NCBI GenBank assembly: GCA_947053455.1
Contig: CAMRSV010000002.1
Span: forward strand, 1-64,000
Source of the DNA: an uncultured Alphaproteobacteria bacterium
GTDB lineage: Bacteria > Pseudomonadota > Alphaproteobacteria > Rs-D84
Length of the DNA: 64,000 bases
Direction: 5' to 3'
Shown here: in pieces, positions 44,526-53,397 of the stretch
Layout: each line of letters opens with the position of its first letter
How positions within the stretch are numbered: the first letter of the stretch is position 1
Notes under the pieces: model-generated
Database searches by the model: none
What the model was told of the DNA's origin: nothing
Seen by the model: only the letters and a program-made list of their open reading frames with translations
Position numbers and translations under genes: made by a program

Positions 44526-45102
44526 AACGCTGCTTATTCTTCAGGCCGTGATATATTTGATTAAAATGCATTCGGCACACGGATTTATAGTTTGAATCGC
44601 CGACACAAATCTGGTCGCCGCCCCGGATTACATTGCCGTCCGCATCAAATCGTAAATGATGTGTTGCAAAGTGCATACATTCCGGAATCATACACGATGT
44701 TTCTGCCTGATGCAATTTTGCCCCCACTTCTACCAAGCGGGCAGATGTGGGAAACAATTTTTCATTACTATCCACCATAAGACCATAACATATCACCAGT
44801 AAACCTTTGATATCTGCAATTCGCACCAGACAATCAATATCACTGGGCGCAAAAAATTGTATTTCATCAACCAATATAACTTTTGTTTTCGGCGCCGGTT
44901 CATAATTGTCAAAAGATTTTAATACCAATGCTTCGGCTTCATCTTTGGTTGCACGCGATTTAACTGTTGTAGAACGTGTATCGCTTAACGGTTTTATTAT
45001 TTCAACCGGGATGTTTTTAAGTTGAAAATTATGCGCCGTCATAATCAACATAGCAGACTTTGCCGATTGCATAACGCCATAATGAAAATGTAATTTTGCC
45101 AT
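44524..45102 (-). CDS. tdk: Thymidine kinase (type II)
   Basis: The 192-residue enzyme phosphorylates thymidine for salvage. The P-loop region is H-F-H-Y-G-V-M-Q-S-A-K-S-A near residue 12 (in many TK1 enzymes G-x-M-x-S-G-K-S). The Walker B-like D-E-I-Q-F-F near 94 is present, as is a Cys-rich lasso (C-M-I-P-E-C). A in place of G in the P-loop is a small change. GGGGGTG precedes the ATG. Together with the dCMP deaminase fusion at 37.6 kb it feeds dTMP supply. Confidence 0.92.
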   Translation of the reverse strand: MAKLHFHYGVMQSAKSAMLIMTAHNFQLKNIPVEIIKPLSDTRSTTVKSRATKDEAEALVLKSFDNYEPAPKTKVILVDEIQFFAPSDIDCLVRIADIKGLLVICYGLMVDSNEKLFPTSARLVEVGAKLHQAETSCMIPECMHFATHHLRFDADGNVIRGGDQICVGDSNYKSVCRMHFNQIYHGLKNKQR

Positions 45103-45201
45103 TTCGCACCCCCTTTCTGAAACCGACTTTGGTCATAGCAAATGGTTCCTGTTATAAATTCAAATTTTCGCCCCTATTATAATCAAAAAGTGGTCTATGT
45201 C

Positions 45202-46347
45202 ATGAGAAAAATATTTATGCTATTTTTTATGGTTTTAGGTCTGGGGGCACATGCGGCAAACGCGGGCGTATCGCGACAATATCTGGCGGATGCCGGGAAA
45301 GCATGGGCGGCGGCATTAAGCGGGGTTGGTAGCAACAGCAGCGAAATTGCACGGCAATTGTCACAATACCACAACAGCGACCTTGTAAGATTTAACGAAT
45401 TAATCGGTATTATTGCATATAACGACACAGCACTTGCGATATACGAGGCCACAAAACATCTGGACATGGCATATTCGGTAATATCACGCCCAATGGCGGC
45501 ACGCCGAACAACATGCGCAAATAATTTATCCAACTGCGCGGTTCGACGCCGCACATTAAGTGCAGAAATAGAACTCTTTGCATCAACTGCAGACTTTGAT
45601 TCTGATGCAAACGGTGACTTTACAATTGACGGCACGGGTCTGTCCATTAGAGCCAAAGGCTACGCCGCAGACGGGTTCGCATTCGGGGTTGGGTACACCC
45701 ACAGTTCCGCCGACACACGCGATAATCCAGTCTATAACGATGCAAAGGGAAACAGCGTAACACTGTTTGCACAATATTTAGCGGAATCGGGGCTCTTTTT
45801 GAATATAGCGGCTGTTGGCGGACACATCAGTTGGGAAACCGACAAAACAATTGCCGCAATCCGTGACGACGGTGTTTATGATGCTGATTTCTGGTCGGGG
45901 CAAATCGTCACAGGCATTCAATTATCGCGGGGACCTTTGTTCTTTGCACCACGCATGGACGTGCGTTATGCACACTTGAAATCAGACGCCCATACAGACG
46001 GCGCCGCGCAGAGTTTTGACCGTTGGCGATATGATGTACTAACCGCCGGGCTAGACTTGGAAATGGGCGCAAATTTTGCTGTGAACGGTTTTGTCGTACG
46101 TCCTAATATAACGATTGGCGGTGGATATGATATTATCAGTCATGCCGACGATAATATCACCGTGCAGGTTATTGGAAATCAAAGATACGATATACCTGTG
46201 GAACGACCCGCACGCGCCGCACTACGGGGCGGACTGGGCATTGGGGTATACGGCGCGTCGTTTGCCATAACGCTGGATTATAAATTGGATTCGCGGTCTG
46301 ATTACATGGCGCATACGGGAATGCTGAACGCAAAGATTGCGTTTTAA
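45202..46347 (+). CDS. Outer-membrane beta-barrel (autotransporter-like) protein
   Basis: The start at 45202 gives a good signal peptide (MRKIFMLFFMVLGLG, cleavage near A-N-A). The 381-residue protein has an alpha-helical first part (about 25-110), then about 12 alternating beta strands (L-S-I-R-A-K-G-Y-A-A-D-G-F-A-F-G-V-G-Y and so on) and ends in A-K-I-A-F, a terminal Phe as used for BAM recognition. This matches the autotransporter translocator fold, with a very short passenger. A longer frame upstream is rejected. The ATG has no clear ribosome binding site. Confidence 0.82.
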   Translation: MRKIFMLFFMVLGLGAHAANAGVSRQYLADAGKAWAAALSGVGSNSSEIARQLSQYHNSDLVRFNELIGIIAYNDTALAIYEATKHLDMAYSVISRPMAARRTTCANNLSNCAVRRRTLSAEIELFASTADFDSDANGDFTIDGTGLSIRAKGYAADGFAFGVGYTHSSADTRDNPVYNDAKGNSVTLFAQYLAESGLFLNIAAVGGHISWETDKTIAAIRDDGVYDADFWSGQIVTGIQLSRGPLFFAPRMDVRYAHLKSDAHTDGAAQSFDRWRYDVLTAGLDLEMGANFAVNGFVVRPNITIGGGYDIISHADDNITVQVIGNQRYDIPVERPARAALRGGLGIGVYGASFAITLDYKLDSRSDYMAHTGMLNAKIAF

Positions 46348-46380
46348 CAATTAGAAAAAATATGCTATAATACACGCGTT

Positions 46381-47175
46381 ATGAAATATGACTTAATGCG
46401 TGTTTTTATTTACGTTACGCTGGTTGGTTTTTGCGGCGGCCAATCTGTTGCGGCCGGGTTACTTAAACCGGTAAAGTTTGCGACAACATATGCCGACCTG
46501 CCCTTTGCGGTGCGAATGGAAAATGAACGCGCCGGGTTTGAGGACTGGGAACCCGAATATGACGCAAATGGACGTTGTATCCGCGGATGCGCATACCAAG
46601 GCATGAACATAGAAGACGATTTGAAGGCAATGGAACGCCAAACGCAGATTGCAGTCGCCCAGATGAATCAGGACACATCGCAAATCACGCATCCGGCGCC
46701 ATCGATGGATGTTACGAAACAACCGGCTGTGATAACACCGCAATGCACGCCGTCAAACCCGGCAATTGCGCCTGGGCAAATTTACCCCAGCGGGGAACCA
46801 TTAATCGGACGACACACAATAACCTCTCAATACGGTGATAGAATTCATCCTGTCACAAAAATCCGGACACCACACCGCGGAATTGACTTTTCCGCCCCCA
46901 TCGGAACAGATGTTTTTTCACCGGCAACCGGCACTGTTGCATCTGTTTGGTCGGACAATACATGTGGGCGCGGCATTCGTATAACGCATTCTGGCGGCTT
47001 TGAAAGCGTTTATTGCCATCTAAATTCACAATTGGTAAAGGTGGGCGATACGGTAAATGCTGGTTGCCGCATTGGACAAAGTGGTAATACCGGCCGCACC
47101 ACAGGCGCACATTTACATTATGGGATAAAGCATAATGGAACCTATGTAAATCCCAATAAATTCATCGGTCGATAA
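46381..47175 (+). CDS. M23 family zinc endopeptidase (peptidoglycan)
   Basis: The 264-residue protein has a signal peptide (about 1-24), a linker region of about 130 residues, and a C-terminal M23 domain (about 160-262). The zinc residues are H in H-R-G-I-D-F (with D) and the G-A-H-L-H-Y motif near 245. M23 enzymes cut peptide cross-links in the wall. The ATG is 9 nt after a TATAAT (46366-46371), so the leader is almost absent and no ribosome binding site is seen. A second M23 protein is at 48.7 kb. Confidence 0.9.
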   Translation: MKYDLMRVFIYVTLVGFCGGQSVAAGLLKPVKFATTYADLPFAVRMENERAGFEDWEPEYDANGRCIRGCAYQGMNIEDDLKAMERQTQIAVAQMNQDTSQITHPAPSMDVTKQPAVITPQCTPSNPAIAPGQIYPSGEPLIGRHTITSQYGDRIHPVTKIRTPHRGIDFSAPIGTDVFSPATGTVASVWSDNTCGRGIRITHSGGFESVYCHLNSQLVKVGDTVNAGCRIGQSGNTGRTTGAHLHYGIKHNGTYVNPNKFIGR

Positions 47176-47176
47176 T

Positions 47177-47554
47177 TTATTCGTGATGTTTTTGTTTCAT
47201 GAATTGTACATGAAAACTGCCATTATTTATCGGGGCAAAAGAATAAATGTATGGCGCCAATATGCTTTCTGTGGCCCATTGTGGGAATTTTTGATGCAAG
47301 ATTCCACTGGCGCCGGTAATAATCGTTGCGGTTCGTGTGCCTGATTTTGCGACCCGCATAATCGCGTTCCACGCCTGTTCTTCGGTATATTGGTGCAAAT
47401 CAATGGCGACATGCTTTGCCGCGACGGCGCGTTTGGCGGGTATTAATTTCCCCAAACACAGATTACGCCGCACACTCTGATTTACCGCACGCGTATCAGG
47501 CGTAAATTTACATGACGCCATTTGTTCAATATCTGCATCCGACAACTGTTTCAT
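47177..47554 (-). CDS. Small Smr-domain protein
   Basis: The 125-residue protein has the Smr core: I-D-L-H-Q-Y-T-E-E-Q-A-W-N-A-I near 50 (the family's D-L-H-G-x-T-x-x-E-A), I-I-T-G-A-S-G-I-L near 80 (usually G-x-G-x-G), and the ending G-S-F-H-V-Q-F. Smr domains nick or bind nucleic acids, and stand-alone forms are linked to ribosome rescue or mRNA decay. The usual HGxG is replaced by T-G-A-S-G. It is convergent with the M23 gene with only one base between them. Confidence 0.8.
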   Translation of the reverse strand: MKQLSDADIEQMASCKFTPDTRAVNQSVRRNLCLGKLIPAKRAVAAKHVAIDLHQYTEEQAWNAIMRVAKSGTRTATIITGASGILHQKFPQWATESILAPYIYSFAPINNGSFHVQFMKQKHHE

Positions 47555-47613
47555 AATTCTGGAATAATAATACGAATAAAAATATATTCCAGTAAATATG
47601 GCAAATTTATAAT

Positions 47614-48021
47614 TTATTTTATGTCCCTAAAAATCGCGTTACGCAACTGTTTATTAGACACAATGTCACGCGCGCAAAAACTGGCACACCAATTTTGGCA
47701 TTCGTTTGCATAAACATAACTGCGCAAAAATACATACTGCGACCGAAATGGACTGGATATTCGGCACCAGCAGCCAATTGCATCGTCCCCATCTTCGGGT
47801 GCGGTCAAAATTTCGGTCTGCGTATATGCGGGCGCCTCAACATCATTGCAAACGCCGACACCCTTTACCACCAATTCATCCGTGCCATTATCGCATAATG
47901 CAGCCCAGTTATCACCAGAATATTCCGAATTTTTACATTTTATTTCCGGCGGCAATATTTTGGCGCACAACGCCGCATGCGAAACAAACGCCAGACCAGT
48001 GGCAATCATTAGATATTTCAT
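47614..48021 (-). CDS. Secreted cysteine-rich protein downstream of RNA element D
   Basis: The 135-residue product has a signal peptide (cleavage near A-L-C-A, about 20). It has about ten Cys in the mature part (C-D-N-G, G-V-C-N, G-C-W-C, N-E-C-Q-N-W-C-A-S-F-C), implying several disulfides. It starts 27 nt after the terminator of RNA element D, with AAAGGGGAAA as ribosome binding site. I do not recognise the family. The setting matches those of the secreted genes at 42.8 and 62.0 kb. Confidence 0.7.
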   Translation of the reverse strand: MKYLMIATGLAFVSHAALCAKILPPEIKCKNSEYSGDNWAALCDNGTDELVVKGVGVCNDVEAPAYTQTEILTAPEDGDDAIGCWCRISSPFRSQYVFLRSYVYANECQNWCASFCARDIVSNKQLRNAIFRDIK

Positions 48022-48039
48022 TTTCTATTTCCCCTTTGG

Positions 48040-48255
48040 TTAAAGAACAAAACCACCAAAAAGGTGGTCGGGAAGTTAGAAAAATCATAAATCAGAATGA
48101 TCCCGCTGGTCTTTGGGCGATCCCTGTTGTATAACCAACGGCCTCCCGACAACGTGCCGGGCAAGCACGGGAACATCCCGTGGCATTGGATACGGTGCAC
48201 TGCACCGCTGATTTATGGGATTTTCTACGTCCCGAACCCACATCCCTGCAGGTTC
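48040..48255 (-). ncRNA. Pseudoknotted terminator-coupled RNA element D (divergent copy)
   Basis: The promoter is TTGTAT (48290-48285), 17 nt, TATACT (48267-48262). A 5' hairpin GAACC/GGGTTC is followed by GGGA/TCCC with loop CGTAGAAAA. The loop pairs with TTTTCTA and ATAAATCAG pairs with CTGATTTAT. Strand A GTCGGGAGG pairs with CTTCCCGAC, and a competing hairpin CCCG/CGGG lies upstream. The final stem CCACC/GGTGG with TTTTG is the terminator (48048-48070). The AT-rich conserved loop is replaced by a longer arm (CCGTTGGT/ACCAGCGG) and extra hairpins are inserted, so this is a distant member. Confidence 0.7.
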
Positions 48256-48341
48256 AATAAAAGTATAATTTATATTTACCGCAAATACAAGAAATATAAA
48301 ATTCCTTGAAAATAATTCAAAAAAATTATACACCGTAAACT

Positions 48342-48647
48342 ATGAAATCTGAAAATAATATTGATATAAACCAACTGCCGGGAACGGAATTTCAACATGA
48401 TATTTGGCGCGCACTAATGAAAATACCACGCGGGACGGTACGAACATATGCCCAACTGGCCAAAATGTCGGGGCACCCGAACGCCGTGCGCGCCGTGGCC
48501 AATGCTGTTGGGAAAAATCCCATGCCACCCACCATTCCATGCCATCGCGTCATACGCAGTGATGGCAAAATCGGCGGCTATTCCGCCCCGGGTGGGATAA
48601 GGCGAAAAATTGAATTACTTAAATCAGAGGGCATTGAACTTCCATAA
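48342..48647 (+). CDS. ogt: Small O6-alkylguanine-DNA alkyltransferase
   Basis: The 101-residue protein is only the C-terminal catalytic domain of the MGMT/Ogt family. It has the active-site P-C-H-R-V near 64, the G-T-V-R-T-Y-A-Q-L start and R-A-V-A-N-A-V-G-K-N-P. The Cys is kept, so it should repair alkylated guanine, unlike the Trp-bearing ATL proteins. It is shorter than usual (about 160-180 residues). No ribosome binding site is seen; a TATACA box lies 9 nt before the ATG. Confidence 0.85.
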   Translation: MKSENNIDINQLPGTEFQHDIWRALMKIPRGTVRTYAQLAKMSGHPNAVRAVANAVGKNPMPPTIPCHRVIRSDGKIGGYSAPGGIRRKIELLKSEGIELP

Positions 48648-48676
48648 AAAATCCCGCAAATGCGGGATTTTTTTAC
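48646..48676 (+). terminator. Bidirectional intrinsic terminator
   Basis: AAATCCCGCA / TGCGGGATTT with A-run and T-run, between convergent genes, overlapping the stop of the M23 gene. Confidence 0.85.
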
Positions 48677-49935
48677 ATTTGAATAAACAAGTTCGGATTT
48701 TCAGCCAATTTTTCAATTCCGCCATCCAATACCTTGCGATATTCCAAGAATTTTTTCTTATCCGCACTACCTAAATTACTAATTGCAGGTAATTTTACTG
48801 TCAACGGATTTACATGCTTGCCATTTTTGATTATTTCATAATGCAAATGCGGCCCCGTAGATAATCCGGTCGAACCAACATATCCAATTGTCTGTCCCTG
48901 GCGCACATTGGTGCCCACGGTGACACCCTTGGCAAAGCGAGACATATGCGCATAAAGCGTTTCATAAGACCCATTGTGGCGCAATTTTATATAATTGCCA
49001 TGTCCATTGTTGTACCCGCGTGCAACAACACGTCCCGCACCCGCCGCCGGAATTGGTGTACCGGTAGATGCACGGAAATCAACCCCCTTATGCGCACGTG
49101 TATACCCCAGCACCGGATGCTTGCGCCGGCCGGAAAAACTGCTGGTAACCTTGGCATTGTTAATCGGCGTACGCTTTAGTGATTTTATTGCACCATTACC
49201 ATCTTCATCATAATATCCGGACGCACCGTCAGCCTTTTTGAACCGATACATGCGCACATTGCCGCGTAATGCATCAAACGACACCGCCAAAACGCGACCA
49301 TTATCAACCTTTTGATTATCGGAATAATTTTCCTCATACACGACCCAGAATTTTTGCCCCGCGCGCACATCACGTTCAAAGTCCATTTCAAACGCCAGCA
49401 AATCATATACGTCCGCCAATATGCCCGCCGGTATTCCTGCACGCATCCCCGCCAGATAAAAACTATCACCGTCCAATATTTCACCAGTATGATAAACCGC
49501 GCGCGTATCAGGTGTAATATCAACTGTATTGCACTGCCATTGGCCGTCGGTATTACGTGACACCTCAACCCGGCGCCACGGAGACGGAATTATTGCAAAT
49601 CTGGTCGCAGGCGCATCTTCGTTGTCACGTATAAATTCAATTTTATCACTCTGCGCACGCAGGGTTGTAATATCGGCATCTTTCTTTAAAATTTTTGCAA
49701 TCGCATCCACATCGGAATATGTCAATCCCTGTTCCGTCAACAATTTAGACAACGTATCGCCATCCGCCACCTGAACCGTAATGATTTGTGAATCAGATTT
49801 GGAGCAATTTGGCGCCACGCGCGGCGCACGATGCGTCAGAACGACAATTATCGCAGCCACACTTAATGCCGCAGCCACACCCAAAATAACCCATGTTAAT
49901 ATACGTAAATTAAGAATATCTTTTGCTTTTTTCAT
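48673..49935 (-). CDS. M23 peptidase with OapA-like LysM region
   Basis: The start at 49935 (MKKAKDIL) is favoured because it is 8 nt past a TATAAT box. The 420-residue protein has an N-terminal helix (about 10-32) and a LysM-like region (V-A-D-G-D-T-L-S-K-L-L, about 55-100). A beta-rich middle follows, then a C-terminal M23 domain with H-K-G-V-D-F and G-P-H-L-H-Y-E-I-I-K-N-G-K near 385. It is the usual plan of MepM/YebA-type endopeptidases that cut cross-links during growth. Upstream in-frame starts are possible. Confidence 0.92.
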   Translation of the reverse strand: MKKAKDILNLRILTWVILGVAAALSVAAIIVVLTHRAPRVAPNCSKSDSQIITVQVADGDTLSKLLTEQGLTYSDVDAIAKILKKDADITTLRAQSDKIEFIRDNEDAPATRFAIIPSPWRRVEVSRNTDGQWQCNTVDITPDTRAVYHTGEILDGDSFYLAGMRAGIPAGILADVYDLLAFEMDFERDVRAGQKFWVVYEENYSDNQKVDNGRVLAVSFDALRGNVRMYRFKKADGASGYYDEDGNGAIKSLKRTPINNAKVTSSFSGRRKHPVLGYTRAHKGVDFRASTGTPIPAAGAGRVVARGYNNGHGNYIKLRHNGSYETLYAHMSRFAKGVTVGTNVRQGQTIGYVGSTGLSTGPHLHYEIIKNGKHVNPLTVKLPAISNLGSADKKKFLEYRKVLDGGIEKLAENPNLFIQM

Positions 49936-49971
49936 GGAATCCATTATACTATTTTTATGCAAACAAATCAA
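49923..49971. promoter_or_regulatory. Overlapping divergent promoters, both placed for leaderless transcripts
   Basis: On the plus strand TTGCTT (49923-49928) and TATACT (49945-49950) are 16 nt apart, and the prmC ATG begins 7 nt after the -10 box. On the minus strand TTGATT (49971-49966) and TATAAT (49948-49943) are 17 nt apart, and an ATG at 49935 begins 8 nt after the -10 box. The two -10 boxes overlap. Confidence 0.55.
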
Positions 49972-50727
49972 GCCTTCACAATTTTACAAAATGCCGGCGG
50001 TGTTCGTGCAGCGCGCATTATCACAGAAAATCAACCAAAATTAACGACTTTTACCGTATGGCGAATGGCAAAAAAATTACGGCGCGGTGTTCCGGTTGCA
50101 AAAATCATTCATCGCAAATGGTTCTATGGTTTACCGTTTTATACAAATGCGCACACTTTGGATCCACGGCCGGATACGGAAACGCTTGTATCGGCGGTAA
50201 TTTCAGATATTACCCCCGGGCAATCCACCAAAATCCTGGATCTTGGCACCGGCACCGGATGTATAATTGGCGCAATCATTAAAAATATTGCCGATGCACA
50301 CGGTGTTGCTGTGGAAAAATCATGGCGCGCCGCACTCGTTGCAAAACGAAATTTTCGCGATTTGAAAATATTTGACCGGGTAAAAATCCGCCGTGCGTCT
50401 TTTACAAAACAAAATGCAATCCGTGAAAAGTTTGACGTTATAGTGTCCAATCCGCCATATATTGCAATTGGCGATGCGCGCGTGGATGCGGGTGCACTGC
50501 ATGACCCAAAATTGGCTCTTTACGCGACGGACGGCGGATTTGCAGCATACCGTGAAATTGCAAAAAATGCGCGCAAATGGATACGCGCAAATGGAAAAAT
50601 ATATTTGGAAATTGGTATTGATATGGGTGCGTCGGTTCGTGAAATATTTGAATTAAACGGGTGGAAATTTATCCGGGGCGAAAATGATTTAAGCGGTACC
50701 GAACGCGTGCTAATATTTCAATTATAG
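49957..50727 (+). CDS. prmC: Peptide chain release factor N5-glutamine methyltransferase
   Basis: The 256-residue SAM methyltransferase has motif I D-L-G-T-G-T-G near residue 92 and the catalytic N-P-P-Y near 165. It methylates the Gln of the GGQ motif in release factors 1 and 2. The N-terminal helical domain is shorter than in E. coli. There is no ribosome binding site; the promoter position suggests a leaderless mRNA. Confidence 0.93.
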   Translation: MQTNQAFTILQNAGGVRAARIITENQPKLTTFTVWRMAKKLRRGVPVAKIIHRKWFYGLPFYTNAHTLDPRPDTETLVSAVISDITPGQSTKILDLGTGTGCIIGAIIKNIADAHGVAVEKSWRAALVAKRNFRDLKIFDRVKIRRASFTKQNAIREKFDVIVSNPPYIAIGDARVDAGALHDPKLALYATDGGFAAYREIAKNARKWIRANGKIYLEIGIDMGASVREIFELNGWKFIRGENDLSGTERVLIFQL

Positions 50728-50744
50728 GTCAATTTGGAACTAAT

Positions 50745-51458
50745 TTAATCCTTGCAACATTTGTGCCCACCACAACAATCCCCACCGTGGCAACAATGCC
50801 CACGCCCACATTCATTAGCCACAAAATACGGATTTTCACGCTTTAACATTTCAATTGTTGAATTCATTCCGTGTCCAAACACAACAAATGTATCATCTGG
50901 CAAATTCATTTCACGCAAACGCGCAATTGTTGCACGCAGCGCGCACATATCGCCGCCCGGCAAATCGCACCGGCCGACCGAATCCGCAAATATTGTGTCA
51001 CCTGCAATTAAAACCTTAAAATCCGGGAAATGAAACATCATGCCGCCCACACTGTGCCCGGGCGCGGCAACGGCGTGCATCCAAACCCCAGGCAGTATTT
51101 CAAATTCACCCGCCGGCAAATCGTTCGGACGCGCCGCCGACACATCAATTGCCGGCAATTCAAAATATTCCAGCAGTTCCGCGCCCCACCCTAGCAATAA
51201 ATTATCACGCGCATTCAAAAACCACGGGATATTATGCGCGGCGGCCAATTCCGGCGCCGCAGAAATATGATCCGGATGTCCGTGTGTAGAATATACTGCA
51301 CGCAGATTAAGTTTCCGTGACACCAATAATTCATTCCATGCGTCCGCACGCCCCCACGCGTCAAATATAACTGCATCCGAGCCACATGTCACCAATACGG
51401 AATTCGTATTTTCTGGCGCCATGCGCAGCACTTCAAAACTCGGCGAATTATTTTGCAT
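50745..51458 (-). CDS. Metallo-beta-lactamase-fold hydrolase with Cys/His-rich tail
   Basis: The 237-residue protein has the MBL motif T-H-G-H-P-D-H near 60, then H-S-V-G near 135 and a D in I-A-G-D-T. It is glyoxalase II-like. The last 22 residues are unusual: N-E-C-G-R-G-H-C-C-H-G-G-D-C-C-G and on, with seven Cys and several His, resembling a metal-binding tail. The start overlaps the ftsH end by 11 nt, so it is translated as part of that cluster. Confidence 0.88.
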   Translation of the reverse strand: MQNNSPSFEVLRMAPENTNSVLVTCGSDAVIFDAWGRADAWNELLVSRKLNLRAVYSTHGHPDHISAAPELAAAHNIPWFLNARDNLLLGWGAELLEYFELPAIDVSAARPNDLPAGEFEILPGVWMHAVAAPGHSVGGMMFHFPDFKVLIAGDTIFADSVGRCDLPGGDMCALRATIARLREMNLPDDTFVVFGHGMNSTIEMLKRENPYFVANECGRGHCCHGGDCCGGHKCCKD

Positions 51459-53397
51459 TTGTTGACTTTGCTTTCTTTTTTGTTGGCGTATTCTTTTTTA
51501 TGGCCAAATCTGCCGCCTTTTCTGCGGATGCCTTTTTCTTTGTTTTTCCCAAAACAATTTCACGAATCTCGGCCCCGGTCAGGGTTTCACGCGCCAGCAA
51601 TTCGTTCGCCAGTTTTTCAACCGTAGCCCGGTTGCGGGTCAGCAATCTTTTAGCGTCACTGTACGCGGCGTCCATCCATGCGCGAATTTCCGCATCGACC
51701 ATTTCTGCGGTCTTTTCCGATGCGTTTTCCAACGCGCCGCGTGCGCCGAACGTATTGACCTGATTCACTGCCGCCAAACCAATTTTTGGCGACAGACCAG
51801 CCGTCGTTATCGCATACCGCGCCAGACGCGTCGCCATGGCAATGTCTCCTTCGGCGCCGGTGGTGATTTTATCCGCACCAAAGAATATTTCTTCGGACGC
51901 GCGTCCCGCCATGTACATGGACAAATTAGCCCGAATTTCTGCAATTGTTAATGAAACCTTGTCATCAATCGGCAATTGCTGAACCATGCCGAGCGCCCGC
52001 CCACGTGGGATAATCGTCGCCTTGTGTATAGGGTCAGAAACGTCCGCATACATTGTACTAACAAATGCATGCCCCGCCTCGTGATACGCGGTAAGTTTTA
52101 TATCCTCTGCACGCATTTTGCGAATTTTACGCGGCCCCATTATGATTTTATCACGCGCCTCCTCTACGTCGGCCTGGGCAATTTCCTTGCGACCACCACG
52201 CACCGCGTGCAGCGCAGCCTCGTTCAACAGGTTTTCCAAATCTGCCCCTGAAAAACCGGTTGTTCCGCGCGCCAAATCCTGCATGTTTACATCCGTACCA
52301 ATTTTTACGCGCTTTGCATACAAATCCAGAATTTCCCGTCGTCCCGACAAGTCCGGCAAATCAATATGCACCTGGCGGTCAAATCGACCGGGTCGCAGCA
52401 GCGCCGGATCCAGCATATCTGCACGATTTGTCGCACCAATAACAATTATTCCGGTATCATTTGAAAAGCCGTCCATTTCAATCAACAATTGATTCAATGT
52501 TTGTTCACGGTCTTGGTCGTTGTATGAATGTTGACTGCGGCGTTGTCCGATGGCATCAATTTCATCAATAAATAATATGCACGGCGCATTACGCTTTGCC
52601 ATTTCAAATATTTCCTTTATCTTGGCAACGCCTAGTCCCACGATAATTCCCGAAAAATCACTGCCCGATGCGGCAAAGAATGGAACATTCGCCTCACCTG
52701 CGATGGCACGCGCCAATAGTGTTTTTCCCGTTCCCGGCTGCCCCGACAGCAGGACACCACGCGGAACGCGGGCACCAACCGCCTTGAACTTTTCCTTGTT
52801 TTTCAGGAAATCCACAATTTCGGCTAATTCCTGTTTTTCAGAATCAATGCCGGCGACATCTTTGAATGTTGTTTTTGGCTTTCCGGTGGTGATTTTTGTT
52901 GGGTTTTGTTGTGCCAGCCCCCGCGTAATACCGCCCGCACCGCCACGCAGACCGCGGAATATCCACCATATAAAGAACACACCCATCAAAATCGGAATCC
53001 ATGTTCCCAGATAATCAACCCATGATTTAGATGTATCAATTGAAATCTTTGCGCCATTTTCCGCCAATTTAGTCAGGCTTGCCGGGTCATACGCAATTGT
53101 TGCGGTGTATTTTGTTCCGTCACGCAATGTACCCACTGCATCGTTACCGCGAATTGTCATCGTATCTATATCTTTCGCACGGCGCAAAACATCAGAAAAC
53201 GACAGTTTCATCGGTGCCGATGTGGCGCCGACACCGTCAAAGGCATTTGACATCTGCATATGCACGGCCGGCGTCGCCACAAATGACCGCGCCAGCATTG
53301 CACCAAACATCAGCACAAACAGCAGCAACCAAACCGAACCACCGTCACGTTTTTTCTTGTTATTGATATTATTAAATATTTCTTTTGTTTTTTTCAT
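51448..53397 (-). CDS. ftsH: ATP-dependent zinc metalloprotease FtsH
   Basis: The start at 53397 has a GGAAGAG site. The 649-residue protein has two transmembrane helices (about 22-42 and 115-135) flanking a periplasmic domain. The AAA domain has Walker A G-Q-P-G-T-G-K-T near 203 and Walker B I-D-E-I-D-A-I. The zinc protease motif is H-E-A-G-H near 427. The Lys/Thr-rich C-terminus is typical. It degrades misfolded membrane proteins. The tilS end overlaps the start by 26 nt, as in many alphaproteobacteria. Confidence 0.97.
   Translation of the reverse strand: MKKTKEIFNNINNKKKRDGGSVWLLLFVLMFGAMLARSFVATPAVHMQMSNAFDGVGATSAPMKLSFSDVLRRAKDIDTMTIRGNDAVGTLRDGTKYTATIAYDPASLTKLAENGAKISIDTSKSWVDYLGTWIPILMGVFFIWWIFRGLRGGAGGITRGLAQQNPTKITTGKPKTTFKDVAGIDSEKQELAEIVDFLKNKEKFKAVGARVPRGVLLSGQPGTGKTLLARAIAGEANVPFFAASGSDFSGIIVGLGVAKIKEIFEMAKRNAPCILFIDEIDAIGQRRSQHSYNDQDREQTLNQLLIEMDGFSNDTGIIVIGATNRADMLDPALLRPGRFDRQVHIDLPDLSGRREILDLYAKRVKIGTDVNMQDLARGTTGFSGADLENLLNEAALHAVRGGRKEIAQADVEEARDKIIMGPRKIRKMRAEDIKLTAYHEAGHAFVSTMYADVSDPIHKATIIPRGRALGMVQQLPIDDKVSLTIAEIRANLSMYMAGRASEEIFFGADKITTGAEGDIAMATRLARYAITTAGLSPKIGLAAVNQVNTFGARGALENASEKTAEMVDAEIRAWMDAAYSDAKRLLTRNRATVEKLANELLARETLTGAEIREIVLGKTKKKASAEKAADLAIKKNTPTKKKAKSTNAK

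Noticed and set aside
48040..48255. 6S RNA
   Set aside because: The long helix suggested 6S at first. The crossing pairing, terminator and gene 27 nt downstream match the element family instead.
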